Numbered from the stretch's first letter, positions 18,328 through 29,295 are shown. The stretch: 30,914 nucleotides of DNA from Granulosicoccus sp965367215 (GCA_965367215.1 CBDUIJ010000025.1:1-30914), one strand, 5' to 3'. The notes: generated by a model from the sequence alone, not told the origin. A program made the numbers and translations.

Positions 18328-19296
18328 ATGAATCTTCTCAACAGCAAGTTCCGACAACGACTGTTCCGAGTCCGGCCGGAGGACCGGCTGCCACACCTGG
18401 TCAGTCATCAGCGGGTCTATATCGTGCCCACCGGGCGTGGCTGGGCGTTCCTGCTGGCCCTGTTGCTGATGCTGGTGGCGTCCGTCAACTACGCCCTGTC
18501 CCTCGGTTATGCACTGTGCTTTCTGTTGACCGGGCTGTTTGCCGCCACGCTGTTGCACACCTATCGGAATCTGGCTGGACTGCAGGTCACACGGATCGAG
18601 GGTGGCCAGTGCTTCGCCGGTGAGTCCCTGCCATTCGGCATCACGCTGACGAACAACCGCTCGCAAGCGCGTCACGGGCTGCGGCTGGCAACCGCCAATG
18701 CACAGTTATCGGGCACACGACTGGAACCGCAGCAGAATCATGCCGTGGTACTGCAATTGCCTGCCAGCCAGCGCGGCACCGTGCCTCTGGGCCGGTTGAC
18801 CCTGCAAAGCGATTGGCCATTGGGCCTCTGGACTTGCTGGAGCTATCTGCACGTACCGACACAGGGTCTGGTGTATCCAGCACCTGAAACCGATCCACCG
18901 GCATTGCCACTGACGGCTGGCGATGACGGCGACAGAAGCCCCAGGGCAGGCAGACAGGGAGATGTCTCCGGCTTGCGCACCTACCAGCCGGGCGACAGCA
19001 TTGGCAGTATTGCCTGGAAATCGGCCGCACGCGGACAAGGGCTGCTGGTACGCACCTTTGATACCGATGAGGGCATCGGCAAAACGGAACTGAGCCTGCA
19101 GAACAGTGGCCTGCAAACGCTCGAGCAGCAGCTCTCGAGACTGTGCGCCTGGATCCTGCTGGCAGAGAACCAGCAGACGCCCTATGCACTGCAATTGCCC
19201 GCCGAGAAACTGCCCGCCGCGCATGGCAGTGAACAGAGAACGCGCGCCTTGCAGGCGCTGGCCTTGCACGATGGCGCGCCGATTCAGCCGTCATGA
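18328..19296 (+). CDS. DUF58 domain-containing membrane protein
   Basis: A 322-residue partner of MoxR. Two membrane helices near the N-terminus (about residues 35-75) are followed by a soluble region. The DUF58 core reads YQPGDSIGSIAWKSAARGQGLLVRTFD, matching the family's GD..R.I.W..SAR pattern. The vWA-like C-terminus is short, so it may lack a metal-binding site. Its stop overlaps the start of the transglutaminase gene by four bases (ATGA), showing translational coupling. Confidence 0.88.
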   Translation: MNLLNSKFRQRLFRVRPEDRLPHLVSHQRVYIVPTGRGWAFLLALLLMLVASVNYALSLGYALCFLLTGLFAATLLHTYRNLAGLQVTRIEGGQCFAGESLPFGITLTNNRSQARHGLRLATANAQLSGTRLEPQQNHAVVLQLPASQRGTVPLGRLTLQSDWPLGLWTCWSYLHVPTQGLVYPAPETDPPALPLTAGDDGDRSPRAGRQGDVSGLRTYQPGDSIGSIAWKSAARGQGLLVRTFDTDEGIGKTELSLQNSGLQTLEQQLSRLCAWILLAENQQTPYALQLPAEKLPAAHGSEQRTRALQALALHDGAPIQPS

Positions 19297-21506
19297 CTCA
19301 GGTGCTGCCAGAAAAGGCTTCAGCAGTGAAAGGCTTCCGGCGACCGACAGGCAACAGTCGTTGGCGCAGCTTGCTTCCCGACCTGGGGCAATCCAGAGGC
19401 AAGACACCACCTCCTGCCATGGATGCGCGCACCCTGTTCGCACTGGCCATCCTCTTGCTGTTGGTGCAACTCCCCCACCTGCTGCATCTGCCACCGTGGG
19501 TCAGCCTCATCGGTGCCACGCTGATCGGTTTGCGCCTTGTGCTGCTGAAGCGTCCCGATTTTCCACTGCTCGGCACGATACTGTCACCGGCCAGCGTGAC
19601 CTTGCTGGCCATTGCCTGTGCGTGGCTGATCAAGGTCGACTATGGCTATTTCATCGGTCGTGATCCGTGCGTGGCCTTTCTGTTCATCCTGGTCGCCGCC
19701 AAGTTTGCCGAGGTACGTCGTCCGGGTGATGCCACCATGCTGCTGTGCCTGGCAGCATTTCTGCTGCTGACCCAGTACTTCTATTCCCAGACCATTCTGG
19801 CAGCTCTGGTGACACTGCCCGCCGTGATCGCACTGGCGCACGCGCTGGCAGTACTGCGAGACCCGGACAATCCGGCCCACACTCGTGAACAGATGAAGCT
19901 GGTCATCACCCTCTTGATACAGGGCCTCCCTCTGGCGACGCTGCTGTTCTTCGTCTTCCCGCGATTGCCCGGCCCGCTATGGTCCTTGCCAGAAGATGCC
20001 GCCGCCAGCACGGGACTATCCGACTCCATGTCGCCCGGCTCCATCGGTCAGTTGTCTCAATCCGATGCGGTCGCCTTCCGGGTGGAGTTCGATGGCGCCA
20101 TACCTGCCTCGCGTGATCGCTACTGGCGTGGTCCGGTGCTCAGCGAATTCGATGGGCGTCGCTGGAGCGTCAGCCCACGACTGCTCGAAGCCAATGCGCG
20201 CTTTCAGGGGGAGACAGCTGACATCATCGATTACACCGTGACACTGCAACCTCACAATCAGCGTTGGCTGTTTGCACTGGATGCAGCAGTGTCCCTGCCG
20301 CGCGCCGATCTGCCTTCAACCAGGCTCTCCAATGACACGGCTGCCGCCGCGAATACGGCCAGTACGACAGGCTCTGGTCAGAATCAGTCTGTCCGCCAGC
20401 GAAAGGGAAAGCCGATGGGGCGCCTGATGAGCGATGGCCAGATGCTGGCCGCCAGTCCGGTGACGCAGGTATTGCGTTACCGCCAGAGCTCGGTGCTTCT
20501 CGATACCATTTCCGCCTCACGCCAGCCGCCTGACAGCACCTTGTTTCTACCGGGCATCAATGAGCGCAGCAGCCGCTTTGCCATTGAGCTGCGCAAGCGG
20601 ATGCCCAGCGATAGCGCCTATGCACAGGCAATACTGCAGCACTTCAATCAGCAGCCTTATCACTACACATTACAACCCCAGTTACTCGGTGATGCCCCCG
20701 TCGATGAATTTCTGTTCGATACGATGGCAGGCTTCTGCGAGCACTACGCAGCCTCCTTCGTGGTGCTGATGCGCAGCGTCGGTATTCCCGCACGGGTTGT
20801 CACCGGCTATCTGGGCGGTGAAATGAACGAGGACTACATGATTGTCCGCCAGTCGGATGCCCATGCCTGGGCGGAAGCCTTCATCGAAGGTGCCTGGCGT
20901 CGATATGACCCCACCGGTGCGGTTGCACCGTCCAGGGTGGAACAGGGGCTCTCGGCCGCCTTGCCCGATGACTCATTCGTGCCACGACTCGCACGTTTGA
21001 ACAAGGGCTGGCTGAGCAATGCCCAACTACGCTGGGATGCCCTGAATCATCAGTGGCAGCGACTGGTTGTGGACTTCGATAATGACACCCAGGACGGATT
21101 GTGGGAAAGACTCGGCCTGCCCAAACCCGAACTGTGGCAGGTCACGGCGATTGTTCTCGCACTCACCGGGCTATGGTGCACTGTGGTGCTGGGCGTACCG
21201 CGCTTTTCGCGCAACACAGTGTCAGCCAATGAAAAATCATGGCAACAGTTGTGCGAGCTGCTGCGCAGGCGTCAGCTGGTACGCAAGCCCGCCGAGACAC
21301 CGGCCGAATTCCTGCAGCGTGCTGCCCTCGCCTGGCCGGCACAGGCTGGCCGTCTGCATCAACTGCAGGAGCAATTTGCAAGCCTGCGCTTTCGGGCCTT
21401 GAGCGAGGCCGAGCAGCGCCAGCGACAGTCCGAAGTCAGACAACTCCTGACCCGCCTGCGCTGGTCCCTGCCCGGTGGCTCGGAGCCGCTGCCAACGAGC
21501 AACTGA
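19293..21506 (+). CDS. tgpA: TgpA-like inner-membrane transglutaminase (DUF3488 + transglutaminase core)
   Basis: This 737-residue protein has an N-terminal multi-helix DUF3488 membrane region (about residues 45-230), a periplasmic transglutaminase-like domain (about 410-560), a further membrane helix (about 615-635) and a DUF4129-like C-terminal cytosolic tail. The catalytic triad is intact: C482 in GFCEHYAASF, H524 in SDAHAWAE and D539 in RRYDPTG. It resembles Pseudomonas aeruginosa TgpA, which also follows MoxR and DUF58 genes and is important for viability. The periplasmic substrate is unknown. ATG at 19293 is favoured by the ATGA overlap, although later ATGs before the first helix are possible. 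Confidence 0.9.
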   Translation: MTQVLPEKASAVKGFRRPTGNSRWRSLLPDLGQSRGKTPPPAMDARTLFALAILLLLVQLPHLLHLPPWVSLIGATLIGLRLVLLKRPDFPLLGTILSPASVTLLAIACAWLIKVDYGYFIGRDPCVAFLFILVAAKFAEVRRPGDATMLLCLAAFLLLTQYFYSQTILAALVTLPAVIALAHALAVLRDPDNPAHTREQMKLVITLLIQGLPLATLLFFVFPRLPGPLWSLPEDAAASTGLSDSMSPGSIGQLSQSDAVAFRVEFDGAIPASRDRYWRGPVLSEFDGRRWSVSPRLLEANARFQGETADIIDYTVTLQPHNQRWLFALDAAVSLPRADLPSTRLSNDTAAAANTASTTGSGQNQSVRQRKGKPMGRLMSDGQMLAASPVTQVLRYRQSSVLLDTISASRQPPDSTLFLPGINERSSRFAIELRKRMPSDSAYAQAILQHFNQQPYHYTLQPQLLGDAPVDEFLFDTMAGFCEHYAASFVVLMRSVGIPARVVTGYLGGEMNEDYMIVRQSDAHAWAEAFIEGAWRRYDPTGAVAPSRVEQGLSAALPDDSFVPRLARLNKGWLSNAQLRWDALNHQWQRLVVDFDNDTQDGLWERLGLPKPELWQVTAIVLALTGLWCTVVLGVPRFSRNTVSANEKSWQQLCELLRRRQLVRKPAETPAEFLQRAALAWPAQAGRLHQLQEQFASLRFRALSEAEQRQRQSEVRQLLTRLRWSLPGGSEPLPTSN

Positions 21507-21512
21507 ACCTAG

Positions 21513-21548
21513 TCAGGCAGGGTGTCACCCTGCCAGGGGCCTGCCTGA
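21513..21548 (+). terminator. Overlapping alternative hairpins after tgpA
   Basis: Two perfect stems compete. GGCAGGG (21516-21522) pairs with CCCTGCC (21528-21534), while TCAGGCAGG (21513-21521) pairs with CCTGCCTGA (21540-21548). It begins six bases past the stop. There is no T-run, so it probably ends the MoxR operon by a weak or Rho-assisted route, or stabilises the 3-prime end. Confidence 0.5.
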
Positions 21549-21650
21549 TGTCAAGACAGAAACAGGTTACGCCAGATCGCAATATCCGCTTTTTCTGCAC
21601 ATTCGAGCGCCATACTCATCGTCCTCATTCCTCTGGCGAGTATCCACTTG

Positions 21651-22652
21651 ATGCAGTATTCAGCTTCTGTTCGGCAGTCAGCAGTCCCTTTCCGGTATCT
21701 GTCCATCAGCAGCCTCGCTCTGGTCCTGGCCTTGTCTGCCTGCAGCGATTCCGACAACGAGACGACAACGGATACGGACTCTGGTGACCTGACCAGCACC
21801 TCCACCGAAGGCGTGGAGTGCGTTTACGTTCACTCCAGCTTCAACGACTCGGCCTCCGTTCAACTGAACAGTGAGTCCGCATGGACATGCTCGAGCACGG
21901 AACGTCTGCTGAGTGCCAATGGTGTACCCGACCATGCCGTGGGAGATTTTCCCAACGAAGGCAACCCGAATACCATTACCGAACAGGTAGTCTCTGCCAG
22001 CTTCACCATGCTGCCGACTGAAACCGGTTCGGCCACCGAACTGGGTGGTCCGGCCGGGGTGACGGGTTACATTCTCAATGGTGTGAAGATCGATGCAAGC
22101 ACCGCCGGTTCCTGTAATGACAGTGGTGACGACTGCAGCCTCATCGACAACTCCGGCGGCTGGAGCATCGAAGCACTGACACAATCGAGCTTCGATTTCG
22201 GTACCGATGACAACAACGCTCATGTGCAACCTGACGGCGCCTATCATTACCATGGCATGCCTGAAGGCTTTGTCACTCTGCAAGGCGGCAACAGCTCCAC
22301 CATGACCCTGATTGGCTGGGCTGCCGATGGCTTCCCCATCTATGCACGCTACGGCTACTCGGATGCAGAAGATGCCAGCTCGGCCATCGAACTGATGACG
22401 GGCAGCTATGAACTGGTCAGTGACATCCCTTCCAACCGCCCCTCCACTGACACCTACCCACTGGGTACTTTCCGTGAAGACTGGGAATACGTGGAAGGCT
22501 CGGGTGACCTGGATGAATGCAATGGCCGGTTTGGCGTCACTCCGGATTTTCCGGCTGGCATCTACCACTACTTTGCCACCGACAGCTACCCCTTTCTGCA
22601 ACGCTGTGTGACAGGCGAAGTCGAAAGCGCTGGCGGACCACCGGCCCGTTGA
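21651..22652 (+). CDS. YHYH-domain lipoprotein
   Basis: A 333-residue predicted lipoprotein. The lipobox LALSAC puts the lipidated Cys at 31, followed by an Asp/Thr-rich tether. The YHYH domain spans about 85-325. It contains NGVPDHAVGDFPNEGNPNTI near its start and the name-giving Y198-H-Y-H201, then GWAADGFPIYARYGY and YHYFATDSYPF. The family is of unknown function; its His-rich motifs suggest metal binding, which is inference. The ATG at 21651 is used, directly after an in-frame TTG. A HupE/UreJ-like membrane protein gene follows 106 bp later, suggesting a metal-related pair. Confidence 0.88.
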   Translation: MQYSASVRQSAVPFRYLSISSLALVLALSACSDSDNETTTDTDSGDLTSTSTEGVECVYVHSSFNDSASVQLNSESAWTCSSTERLLSANGVPDHAVGDFPNEGNPNTITEQVVSASFTMLPTETGSATELGGPAGVTGYILNGVKIDASTAGSCNDSGDDCSLIDNSGGWSIEALTQSSFDFGTDDNNAHVQPDGAYHYHGMPEGFVTLQGGNSSTMTLIGWAADGFPIYARYGYSDAEDASSAIELMTGSYELVSDIPSNRPSTDTYPLGTFREDWEYVEGSGDLDECNGRFGVTPDFPAGIYHYFATDSYPFLQRCVTGEVESAGGPPAR

Positions 22653-22705
22653 TCGACCGGCTTTTCATATCACGACTCGTGATCACGCAGTAAGCGCTCT
22701 TGTGT

Positions 22706-22727
22706 GGCTGGCCGACCCAGGCCAGCC
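22706..22727 (+). terminator. Hairpin between the YHYH and HupE/UreJ-like genes
   Basis: A perfect 8-bp GC-rich stem GGCTGGCC/GGCCAGCC with loop GACCCA. There is only a weak pyrimidine run after it. It may terminate or attenuate transcription into the downstream gene. Confidence 0.45.
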
Positions 22728-22758
22728 CTCCTGACCTTTCACAACCTCAAGACGGCGT

Positions 22759-23883
22759 ATGTTGACGACGATGAAAACGCATCCCTGGCACTTCTGTAGC
22801 CGACAACTGATCCTGACCCTGCTGCTGTGCCTGGGGATGCTGCCGAGCGCACATGCCCACCTGATGGTGGCGCAGCGCGGCACCTTGAATGTGGTGGAAA
22901 AAGGTGCCTTCATGGTCATCTCCCTGCCGGTCACAGCCTTTGAGGGCGTGGATGACAATGCCGATGGCCTGTTGTCAAATGAGGAATTCACGCGTCACAA
23001 GCAGGCTCTGCTGGACACGGTAAAGCAGGGAATTCGTCTGACGGATGCCGACGGCAGTCATACCCTGCAGGGCTTGCTGCTCTCTCCGTCACCCACTGAC
23101 GAGACCCATCCTGACAGCACACAGCAACTGATCGCCATGGGCCGATTCCCTCTCGATCAGCCCACCGAAGCCATGCAACTGCAGGTGAGCCTGTTTGGCA
23201 CCGGCGCTGAAGAACAGACTCAGTACATCACCGTCAGTCGACCGGCCGATGGTCGCCGCCAACTGCTCGTATTCTCGCCACAAGAACAGAGTCACGATCT
23301 GTTTACCTCGCGCTGGGCAACCTTCAGCGACTATCTGAAGCTGGGTACAGAGCATATTGTCACCGGGCTTGACCACCTGCTGTTTCTGCTGGTGGTGCTG
23401 GCCACTGGATGGGGCTGGCGACACATCGTGTTGGCACTGAGCGTATTCACACTCGGCCACGCCGTCACGCTGACCCTCAGCAGTTTCTACAGCATCTCGC
23501 TGTCACCGAGCATCATTGAACCCGCCATTGCAGCGACCATCATCGGCATGGCTGCCTACGATCTGATCGCACGTCATCGGCAACGGAAAACCTCGGCGGT
23601 GATCCGGCTGTCGGTTGTCTTCGCCTGCGCTCTTGTACATGGGCTGGGGCTGGCCTCCGCCCTGGGCGAACTGGGCCTGAACGACGAATACCTGCTGACC
23701 AGCCTGGCAGGTTTCAACCTGGGTATCGAATCCGGGCAGCTGTTCGTCGCACTGCTGCTGACCTTGCTGGCCATTGGCATCAGACGCTTGCAGGGTGATG
23801 CCGGGCTGGCGCTGGCCAGTCGCACCGCATCGATCATCGCCATCGGCATGGGTAGCATCTGGTTCGTTCAACGGGTCGTCTGA
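22759..23883 (+). CDS. HupE/UreJ-type membrane protein with an N-terminal EF-hand
   Basis: A 374-residue protein. A signal peptide ends at PSAHA, so the mature protein would begin with His34, a pattern seen in this family. A periplasmic domain (about 35-185) holds a canonical EF-hand loop, D65-D-N-A-D-G-L-L-S-N-E-E76. The HupE/UreJ_2 membrane domain follows (about 190-374). It starts LGTEHIVTGLDHLLFLLVV, with its H and DH residues, then GHAVTLTLS and four or five more helices. HupE/UreJ proteins are linked to nickel or cobalt uptake, but the UreJ_2 branch is uncharacterised. No hydrogenase or urease genes are near. ATG at 22759 or 22771 are both possible. Confidence 0.86.
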   Translation: MLTTMKTHPWHFCSRQLILTLLLCLGMLPSAHAHLMVAQRGTLNVVEKGAFMVISLPVTAFEGVDDNADGLLSNEEFTRHKQALLDTVKQGIRLTDADGSHTLQGLLLSPSPTDETHPDSTQQLIAMGRFPLDQPTEAMQLQVSLFGTGAEEQTQYITVSRPADGRRQLLVFSPQEQSHDLFTSRWATFSDYLKLGTEHIVTGLDHLLFLLVVLATGWGWRHIVLALSVFTLGHAVTLTLSSFYSISLSPSIIEPAIAATIIGMAAYDLIARHRQRKTSAVIRLSVVFACALVHGLGLASALGELGLNDEYLLTSLAGFNLGIESGQLFVALLLTLLAIGIRRLQGDAGLALASRTASIIAIGMGSIWFVQRVV

Positions 23884-23884
23884 T

Positions 23885-23897
23885 AGCAGACACCCAC
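23885..23897 (-). repeat. Single dispersed copy of the array core motif
   Basis: AGCAGACACCCAC is the complement of the 9-kb array core (13 bases identical). It lies directly after the HupE/UreJ-like stop codon, in the convergent intergenic gap. Confidence 0.45.
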
Positions 23898-23942
23898 GAA
23901 CCGAGCATCGGCCGCCGACCGGCAGAATCATCAGAGTCGCAA

Positions 23943-23963
23943 GCCGCTTCGCTGTGAAGCGGC
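23943..23963. terminator. Hairpin between convergent HupE/UreJ-like and DUF1513 genes
   Basis: A perfect 8-bp stem GCCGCTTC/GAAGCGGC with loop GCTGT lies 24 bp outside the DUF1513 stop and 60 bp after the other gene. Neither side has a strong T-run. The position suits a two-way terminator. Confidence 0.55.
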
Positions 23964-23987
23964 AATACGCGATACGGTGGTATGGCA

Positions 23988-25232
<1,245 letters not shown>

Positions 25233-25234
25233 GC

Positions 25235-26380
25235 TCAATCACCATCCTCACTGTTGAAACCCGGACTGATGCCCAGTGTCGCAACAAAGCGATCATTCAG
25301 CGTGTAGCGTATCCCGTCGACCACCGCCATCAATGAGCGCAACAGTGATTCCGCATCGTCGGTGAATTCACCCGCACTGTCGGTGAGCTCCGGTAATTCC
25401 AGCAACTTCTGCAACATGCCGTCGGCACTGCGAAACTCGAAGGCCAGCTCGTTCTCCAGATCGGTCGCCGCAGCCAGGCCGGTATCAACACTCAACGCTC
25501 GCAGCGACTCCAGATTGCTGCGGATCATGGCCAGACTCAGGCCACTACGCCACAAGGGCGCGGCCTTGATATCCGCCTGTTCGCCGGTCATCGCTGACAA
25601 TTTGCGATCCTGAATCACGTCGGCACCGACCAGTATCTGCGTCACCAGGCTGCGCAGCACCTCCTCTTCGGTACGATAGAAATCAGAGCCCGGCTCCGGC
25701 TTCAGCAGACTCATGACCTGTGGCGCGTCATCCTGCCAACCCTTGTGAATGGCAGTAGCCATGGCATCGATATTCTCGGCAATGGCCATCACCACCCGGC
25801 AATCCGGGGTCTCGCTGCCTTCCGAAAAATGCAGGGGCGTGCGCTTGCCATGGAGCAATCGCTCCAGCGCAGGAAAACCCTGCAGAGCCACACTCTTGCC
25901 GGCAACATCATCAGCCGTCAGGCTGGCGGCCGTTGCATCGGCCAGCAGGGCGCGCATCTGCCGCTCACCAACACGACGCTTGTCCGGCCAGTAGAACAGA
26001 CGGTTCTGACGATTTTCCTCCAACAGCGGCCCTGTTCGATAGAGCTCCAGCGCAGAGAAAGCCCTGACCGCCTGCTCATAGCGCAACAGCAAGGTATCGA
26101 GCGCCTCGGGAGAACGCAGCTCACAGCTGTCCGACGCGGCGGCCAGCAACTGCGCACTGGCCGAGGAGAACCGTTCGGCTGCCGGCTGATATACCTGATG
26201 CACCGCCCGGTCGGCAAAATCATTGTCCTCCGGCACAGCGGCCCGAACAGGCCCACTCAGCGGCACAGCAAGTACCACTGCCAACGTGCCGAGGAAAGAA
26301 TAACCGGGCTTGCATTTCCAGACACTGGAAACATGCGCAAGGAGGTCGTATTGCCTGCCAAAAGTCTGCGTCAAGAACAT
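25235..26380 (-). CDS. Second imelysin-family protein (COG3489-like)
   Basis: A 381-residue exported protein of the imelysin/peptidase M75 superfamily. A hydrophobic export segment at about residues 28-47 (YSFLGTLAVVLAVPLSG) sits after an unusually long N-terminus. The helical imelysin fold region includes VALQGFPALERLLHG, the place of the family's GxHxxE motif; His is replaced by Pro, as is usual for the second imelysin of these operons as far as I recall. Role: a probable periplasmic partner in iron handling, not shown to be a peptidase. ATG at 26380 overlaps the upstream stop (TGATG). Confidence 0.86.
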   Translation of the reverse strand: MFLTQTFGRQYDLLAHVSSVWKCKPGYSFLGTLAVVLAVPLSGPVRAAVPEDNDFADRAVHQVYQPAAERFSSASAQLLAAASDSCELRSPEALDTLLLRYEQAVRAFSALELYRTGPLLEENRQNRLFYWPDKRRVGERQMRALLADATAASLTADDVAGKSVALQGFPALERLLHGKRTPLHFSEGSETPDCRVVMAIAENIDAMATAIHKGWQDDAPQVMSLLKPEPGSDFYRTEEEVLRSLVTQILVGADVIQDRKLSAMTGEQADIKAAPLWRSGLSLAMIRSNLESLRALSVDTGLAAATDLENELAFEFRSADGMLQKLLELPELTDSAGEFTDDAESLLRSLMAVVDGIRYTLNDRFVATLGISPGFNSEDGD

Positions 26381-27963
26381 CACAATGACTCCAGAAATGA
26401 AACCAGTGCCGAACGCTCATCCTGGTTCATGTCAAGCACACTGTCCAGGGAAGCCTGCGCCTCACCACCGTGCCACAACACGGCATCGAGCAAGGTTCGT
26501 GCGCGACCATCATGCAGGAAGCTGGTATTCGGGTTGACCGTCTGCGCCAGGCCAATGCCCCACAGAGGTGCCGTACGCCATTCACGACCATTCGCTTCGG
26601 CTTCTGCAGCATTATCAGCCAACTCCTCGCCCATATCGTGCAACAGCAGATCGGTATAGGGCCAGATCAGCTGAAACTGCAGCTCTTTCTGCGCCGCATC
26701 GCGTGCGGTGACGTGCTTGGGAACATGACAGCCCTGACACCCGCTGTTGTAGAACAGTTCCTTGCCCTTGAGCACCTCGGGGTCATCGACATCACGTCTG
26801 GCAGGCAAGGCCAGATTATGCGTATAGAAGGTAATCAGGTCGACAACATCATCAGGGGCTTCGCCCTTGCCAAGTCGTTCCTGCTCACCATGAGCCAGTG
26901 ACTCGCACACTTTCTGTGTGGGCATGCAATCCCCTTGCGGGTTACTCATCGAATCGCCGGAACTGGACAATCCCATGTCACTGAACATGGCATGGACATT
27001 CTGCTCCCTGACTGTGGACATGGCAGCCTTGTGTGCAAAACGCCCCAGAACCCGCTGACCATCATCCAGCACTTGCCAGTTGGGACGACCCGAGATGCCA
27101 TCGCCGTCGGCATCATCCGGATCGGCATAGGCCAGGATGTCATCGGCGGCAATCGCTTCCAGCATGCCAAGGCCCGGCATCGCCGTTGCCATTCGTGGAG
27201 AGAGCTTTGTATCCGGGTGCAACTCGCCATAGGCGTGATCCACCAAGGTGTATATCGGTTTCTGCAACTCGTGCCGAGTGCCATCGCTGAATATCCGAGT
27301 CAGCGGCTCGGTGGTGATACGCACCTGCCCTTCGGCTCGTACGCCCGGCACGGCCGAGGCATGAAACTGCCCGCCATAGATCGGATCCGGGCCCCAGTGA
27401 CCGTCGAGATCATTCTTCAGCTGGATCAGCAACGATGCGGTCTTTTCACCGGCAACCGGCAACTGTCCGCGGCCATCCTTGATATGACAGGACTGACACG
27501 AGCGCGCGTTATAGAAAGGACCCAGGCCATCGGAGGCCTGAGTGGATGAGGGGGAGGCCACCCACATCTTGTTGAACAGGGCGTTGCCCAGCTTGAATGT
27601 CTGCAGGTGCTCGAAACTCAGTGTTGATGTCTCCTGAGAAAAAGCATTGCGATCGGTATTGGTGGTCTGTGTACCAGCCCCACCCTGCATGACCTCGAAG
27701 GGCTCAGCCTTGCTGAAATCGCTGGCAGGCTGGAGCACCTTGCGAACACGGGCATTGCCCTGCCAGACCGCCGCCGGCAGCCCGGACGAGCTTGCCTTGA
27801 CCGTCACGGCGGTGGCCGTCTGGCCCCCTCCGCCATCATCAACGCCGGCGGACGATGTGCTGGCTCCTGATAAGGGAGAAACGAAAAAGCCGGTACTCAG
27901 GCAAGCCAGACAGGCAAGCAGTACCGGCTTCAGACGGGGACTGTCAGGGAAGCCAGCGTTCAT
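26380..27963 (-). CDS. DUF1111 di-heme (CxxCH) oxidoreductase-like protein (COG3488)
   Basis: A 527-residue exported protein. A signal segment (about 10-30) is followed by the DUF1111 domain with two c-type heme motifs, C156-QS-C159-H160 and C409-QG-C412-H413. An Asp-rich DDADGDGISGR (about 283-292) looks like a calcium-binding loop. It is distantly related to the di-heme cytochrome c peroxidase/MauG type. It was once called a thiol oxidoreductase, but the heme motifs make a periplasmic redox role more likely. It is the second gene of the Fur-box operon, 18 bp after the IrpA-like gene. It may oxidise or reduce iron for the flanking imelysins, which is inference. Confidence 0.9.
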   Translation of the reverse strand: MNAGFPDSPRLKPVLLACLACLSTGFFVSPLSGASTSSAGVDDGGGGQTATAVTVKASSSGLPAAVWQGNARVRKVLQPASDFSKAEPFEVMQGGAGTQTTNTDRNAFSQETSTLSFEHLQTFKLGNALFNKMWVASPSSTQASDGLGPFYNARSCQSCHIKDGRGQLPVAGEKTASLLIQLKNDLDGHWGPDPIYGGQFHASAVPGVRAEGQVRITTEPLTRIFSDGTRHELQKPIYTLVDHAYGELHPDTKLSPRMATAMPGLGMLEAIAADDILAYADPDDADGDGISGRPNWQVLDDGQRVLGRFAHKAAMSTVREQNVHAMFSDMGLSSSGDSMSNPQGDCMPTQKVCESLAHGEQERLGKGEAPDDVVDLITFYTHNLALPARRDVDDPEVLKGKELFYNSGCQGCHVPKHVTARDAAQKELQFQLIWPYTDLLLHDMGEELADNAAEAEANGREWRTAPLWGIGLAQTVNPNTSFLHDGRARTLLDAVLWHGGEAQASLDSVLDMNQDERSALVSFLESL

Positions 27964-27981
27964 CGATACCTACTGAAAAGA

Positions 27982-29250
27982 TTACTGAAATACGGAGTTG
28001 GGATCGTCAAGGCTGTCAGATCCTTCGAATTCGATACCTGTCACTTCCAGTGCAGTGACGGCACGATTGATGTTGCGTGTCTGCCCAACCAGCGCATCGA
28101 CAGCTGCTTGCACCAGCGCATTGCCTTCATCGTTACCTTCGGCAATCAACTGGTCATAGGCCTGACCATCGTGCTGGCTGACCATCAGAACGTTCAGCGC
28201 ATCGACGCTGGCCTGCAGGTCGGCGGCCAGCTCATCCGCCAGCGCCGCATCCTTTTGACGTACCAGATCGATCAGTGCCGGCCCGGAAACCGTTTCACCA
28301 TCGACTCGCTGGTAGCGCCCCATGTAGACGTTCTGAATGCCCAGGCCGTCATAATAATGAGAAACCGAGGTGTTGTCAGAAAAGCAGTCATGCTCCTCTT
28401 CCGGGTCGTGCAGCATCAAACCCAACTGCATACGCTCGCCAGCCAGCTCGCCATAGCTCAGTGATCCCATACCGGTCAGCATTGCGGCCACGGCACCCGC
28501 CTCGCCCATGGTTTCCAGTGCTGCACGCGCATCCCCACCATCGGCCCAGGCATCCGCCATGTACTTCAAGTCGGAAATCAGCAGATCCGTGACGGCCGTC
28601 AGATACTGGGCTCGTCGATCGCAGTTGCCATGGCTGCAATTGTCCACGTCATAATCGGTGTAACTGCGAGTACCCGCACCTGCTTCTCCGCCGTTGAGAT
28701 CCTGCCCCCAGAGCAGAAATTCAATGGCGTGATATCCCGTGGCCACATTGGACTCGATACCACCCGCCTCGTGCAATTCACCGCTCAACAGCTCTGGCGT
28801 GATGGTGGTGGCATCAATGAGCTGACCATTGATATTGACTTCAGGATTGGCAATGATGTTGGCGGTGTAGTACTCGTTCGCCTCGGACTCATTGCCATAG
28901 CTGGCATCGACATAGTCGATCAGGCCTTCATCCAGCGGCCAGGCGTTGACCTTGCCTTCCCAGTCATCCACCAGCGGATTGCCGAAGCGATACACCTCGG
29001 TCTGCTGATACGGTACGCGGGCTTCATGCCAGGCCTGGCGAGCGCTGGCCATCGTCTGTTCGGAAGGCGCTTCTGTGAGATGAGCCACAGAATCACGTAG
29101 TTTCATGGCTGTTGCCAGCGCATCTTCATAGCCGGCCTTGGCAATGTTGCCGTAGGTATCGATAGCCGATTCCGGCGTGACTACGTCAGCTTGCGCCACA
29201 CTGGCTGCGGCCAGCAAGAATCCCGGGAGTACCTGTCGAGTAAAGGTCAT
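27982..29250 (-). CDS. Imelysin-family iron-regulated protein (IrpA/COG3487-like)
   Basis: A 422-residue periplasmic protein. The signal peptide MTFTRQVLPGFLLAAASVAQA is cut near residue 21. Imelysin domains contain the GxHxxE motif as G172-Y-H174-A-I-E177 in GYHAIEFLLWGQDLNG, a metal-site candidate. Imelysin-like proteins (IrpA, EfeO relatives, ICMP) are iron-regulated and implicated in iron acquisition; peptidase activity is doubtful. The second ATG (29250) is preferred over 29256 because AGGAA lies seven bases before it and only one base before the other. First gene of the operon, directly behind a Fur box. Confidence 0.9.
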   Translation of the reverse strand: MTFTRQVLPGFLLAAASVAQADVVTPESAIDTYGNIAKAGYEDALATAMKLRDSVAHLTEAPSEQTMASARQAWHEARVPYQQTEVYRFGNPLVDDWEGKVNAWPLDEGLIDYVDASYGNESEANEYYTANIIANPEVNINGQLIDATTITPELLSGELHEAGGIESNVATGYHAIEFLLWGQDLNGGEAGAGTRSYTDYDVDNCSHGNCDRRAQYLTAVTDLLISDLKYMADAWADGGDARAALETMGEAGAVAAMLTGMGSLSYGELAGERMQLGLMLHDPEEEHDCFSDNTSVSHYYDGLGIQNVYMGRYQRVDGETVSGPALIDLVRQKDAALADELAADLQASVDALNVLMVSQHDGQAYDQLIAEGNDEGNALVQAAVDALVGQTRNINRAVTALEVTGIEFEGSDSLDDPNSVFQ

Positions 29251-29276
29251 ATGCATGTTCCTGACATCGAAGCAAT

Positions 29277-29295
29277 AATAAGAATGATTCGTATT
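29277..29295. promoter_or_regulatory. Fur box in front of the imelysin operon
   Basis: AATAAGAATGATTCGTATT is a near match to the common Fur site form AATGAGAATGATTCTCATT, 16 of 19 positions by my alignment. It lies 27 bases before the IrpA-like start, where bound Fur would block transcription. Iron repression of the four-gene operon is predicted. Confidence 0.75.
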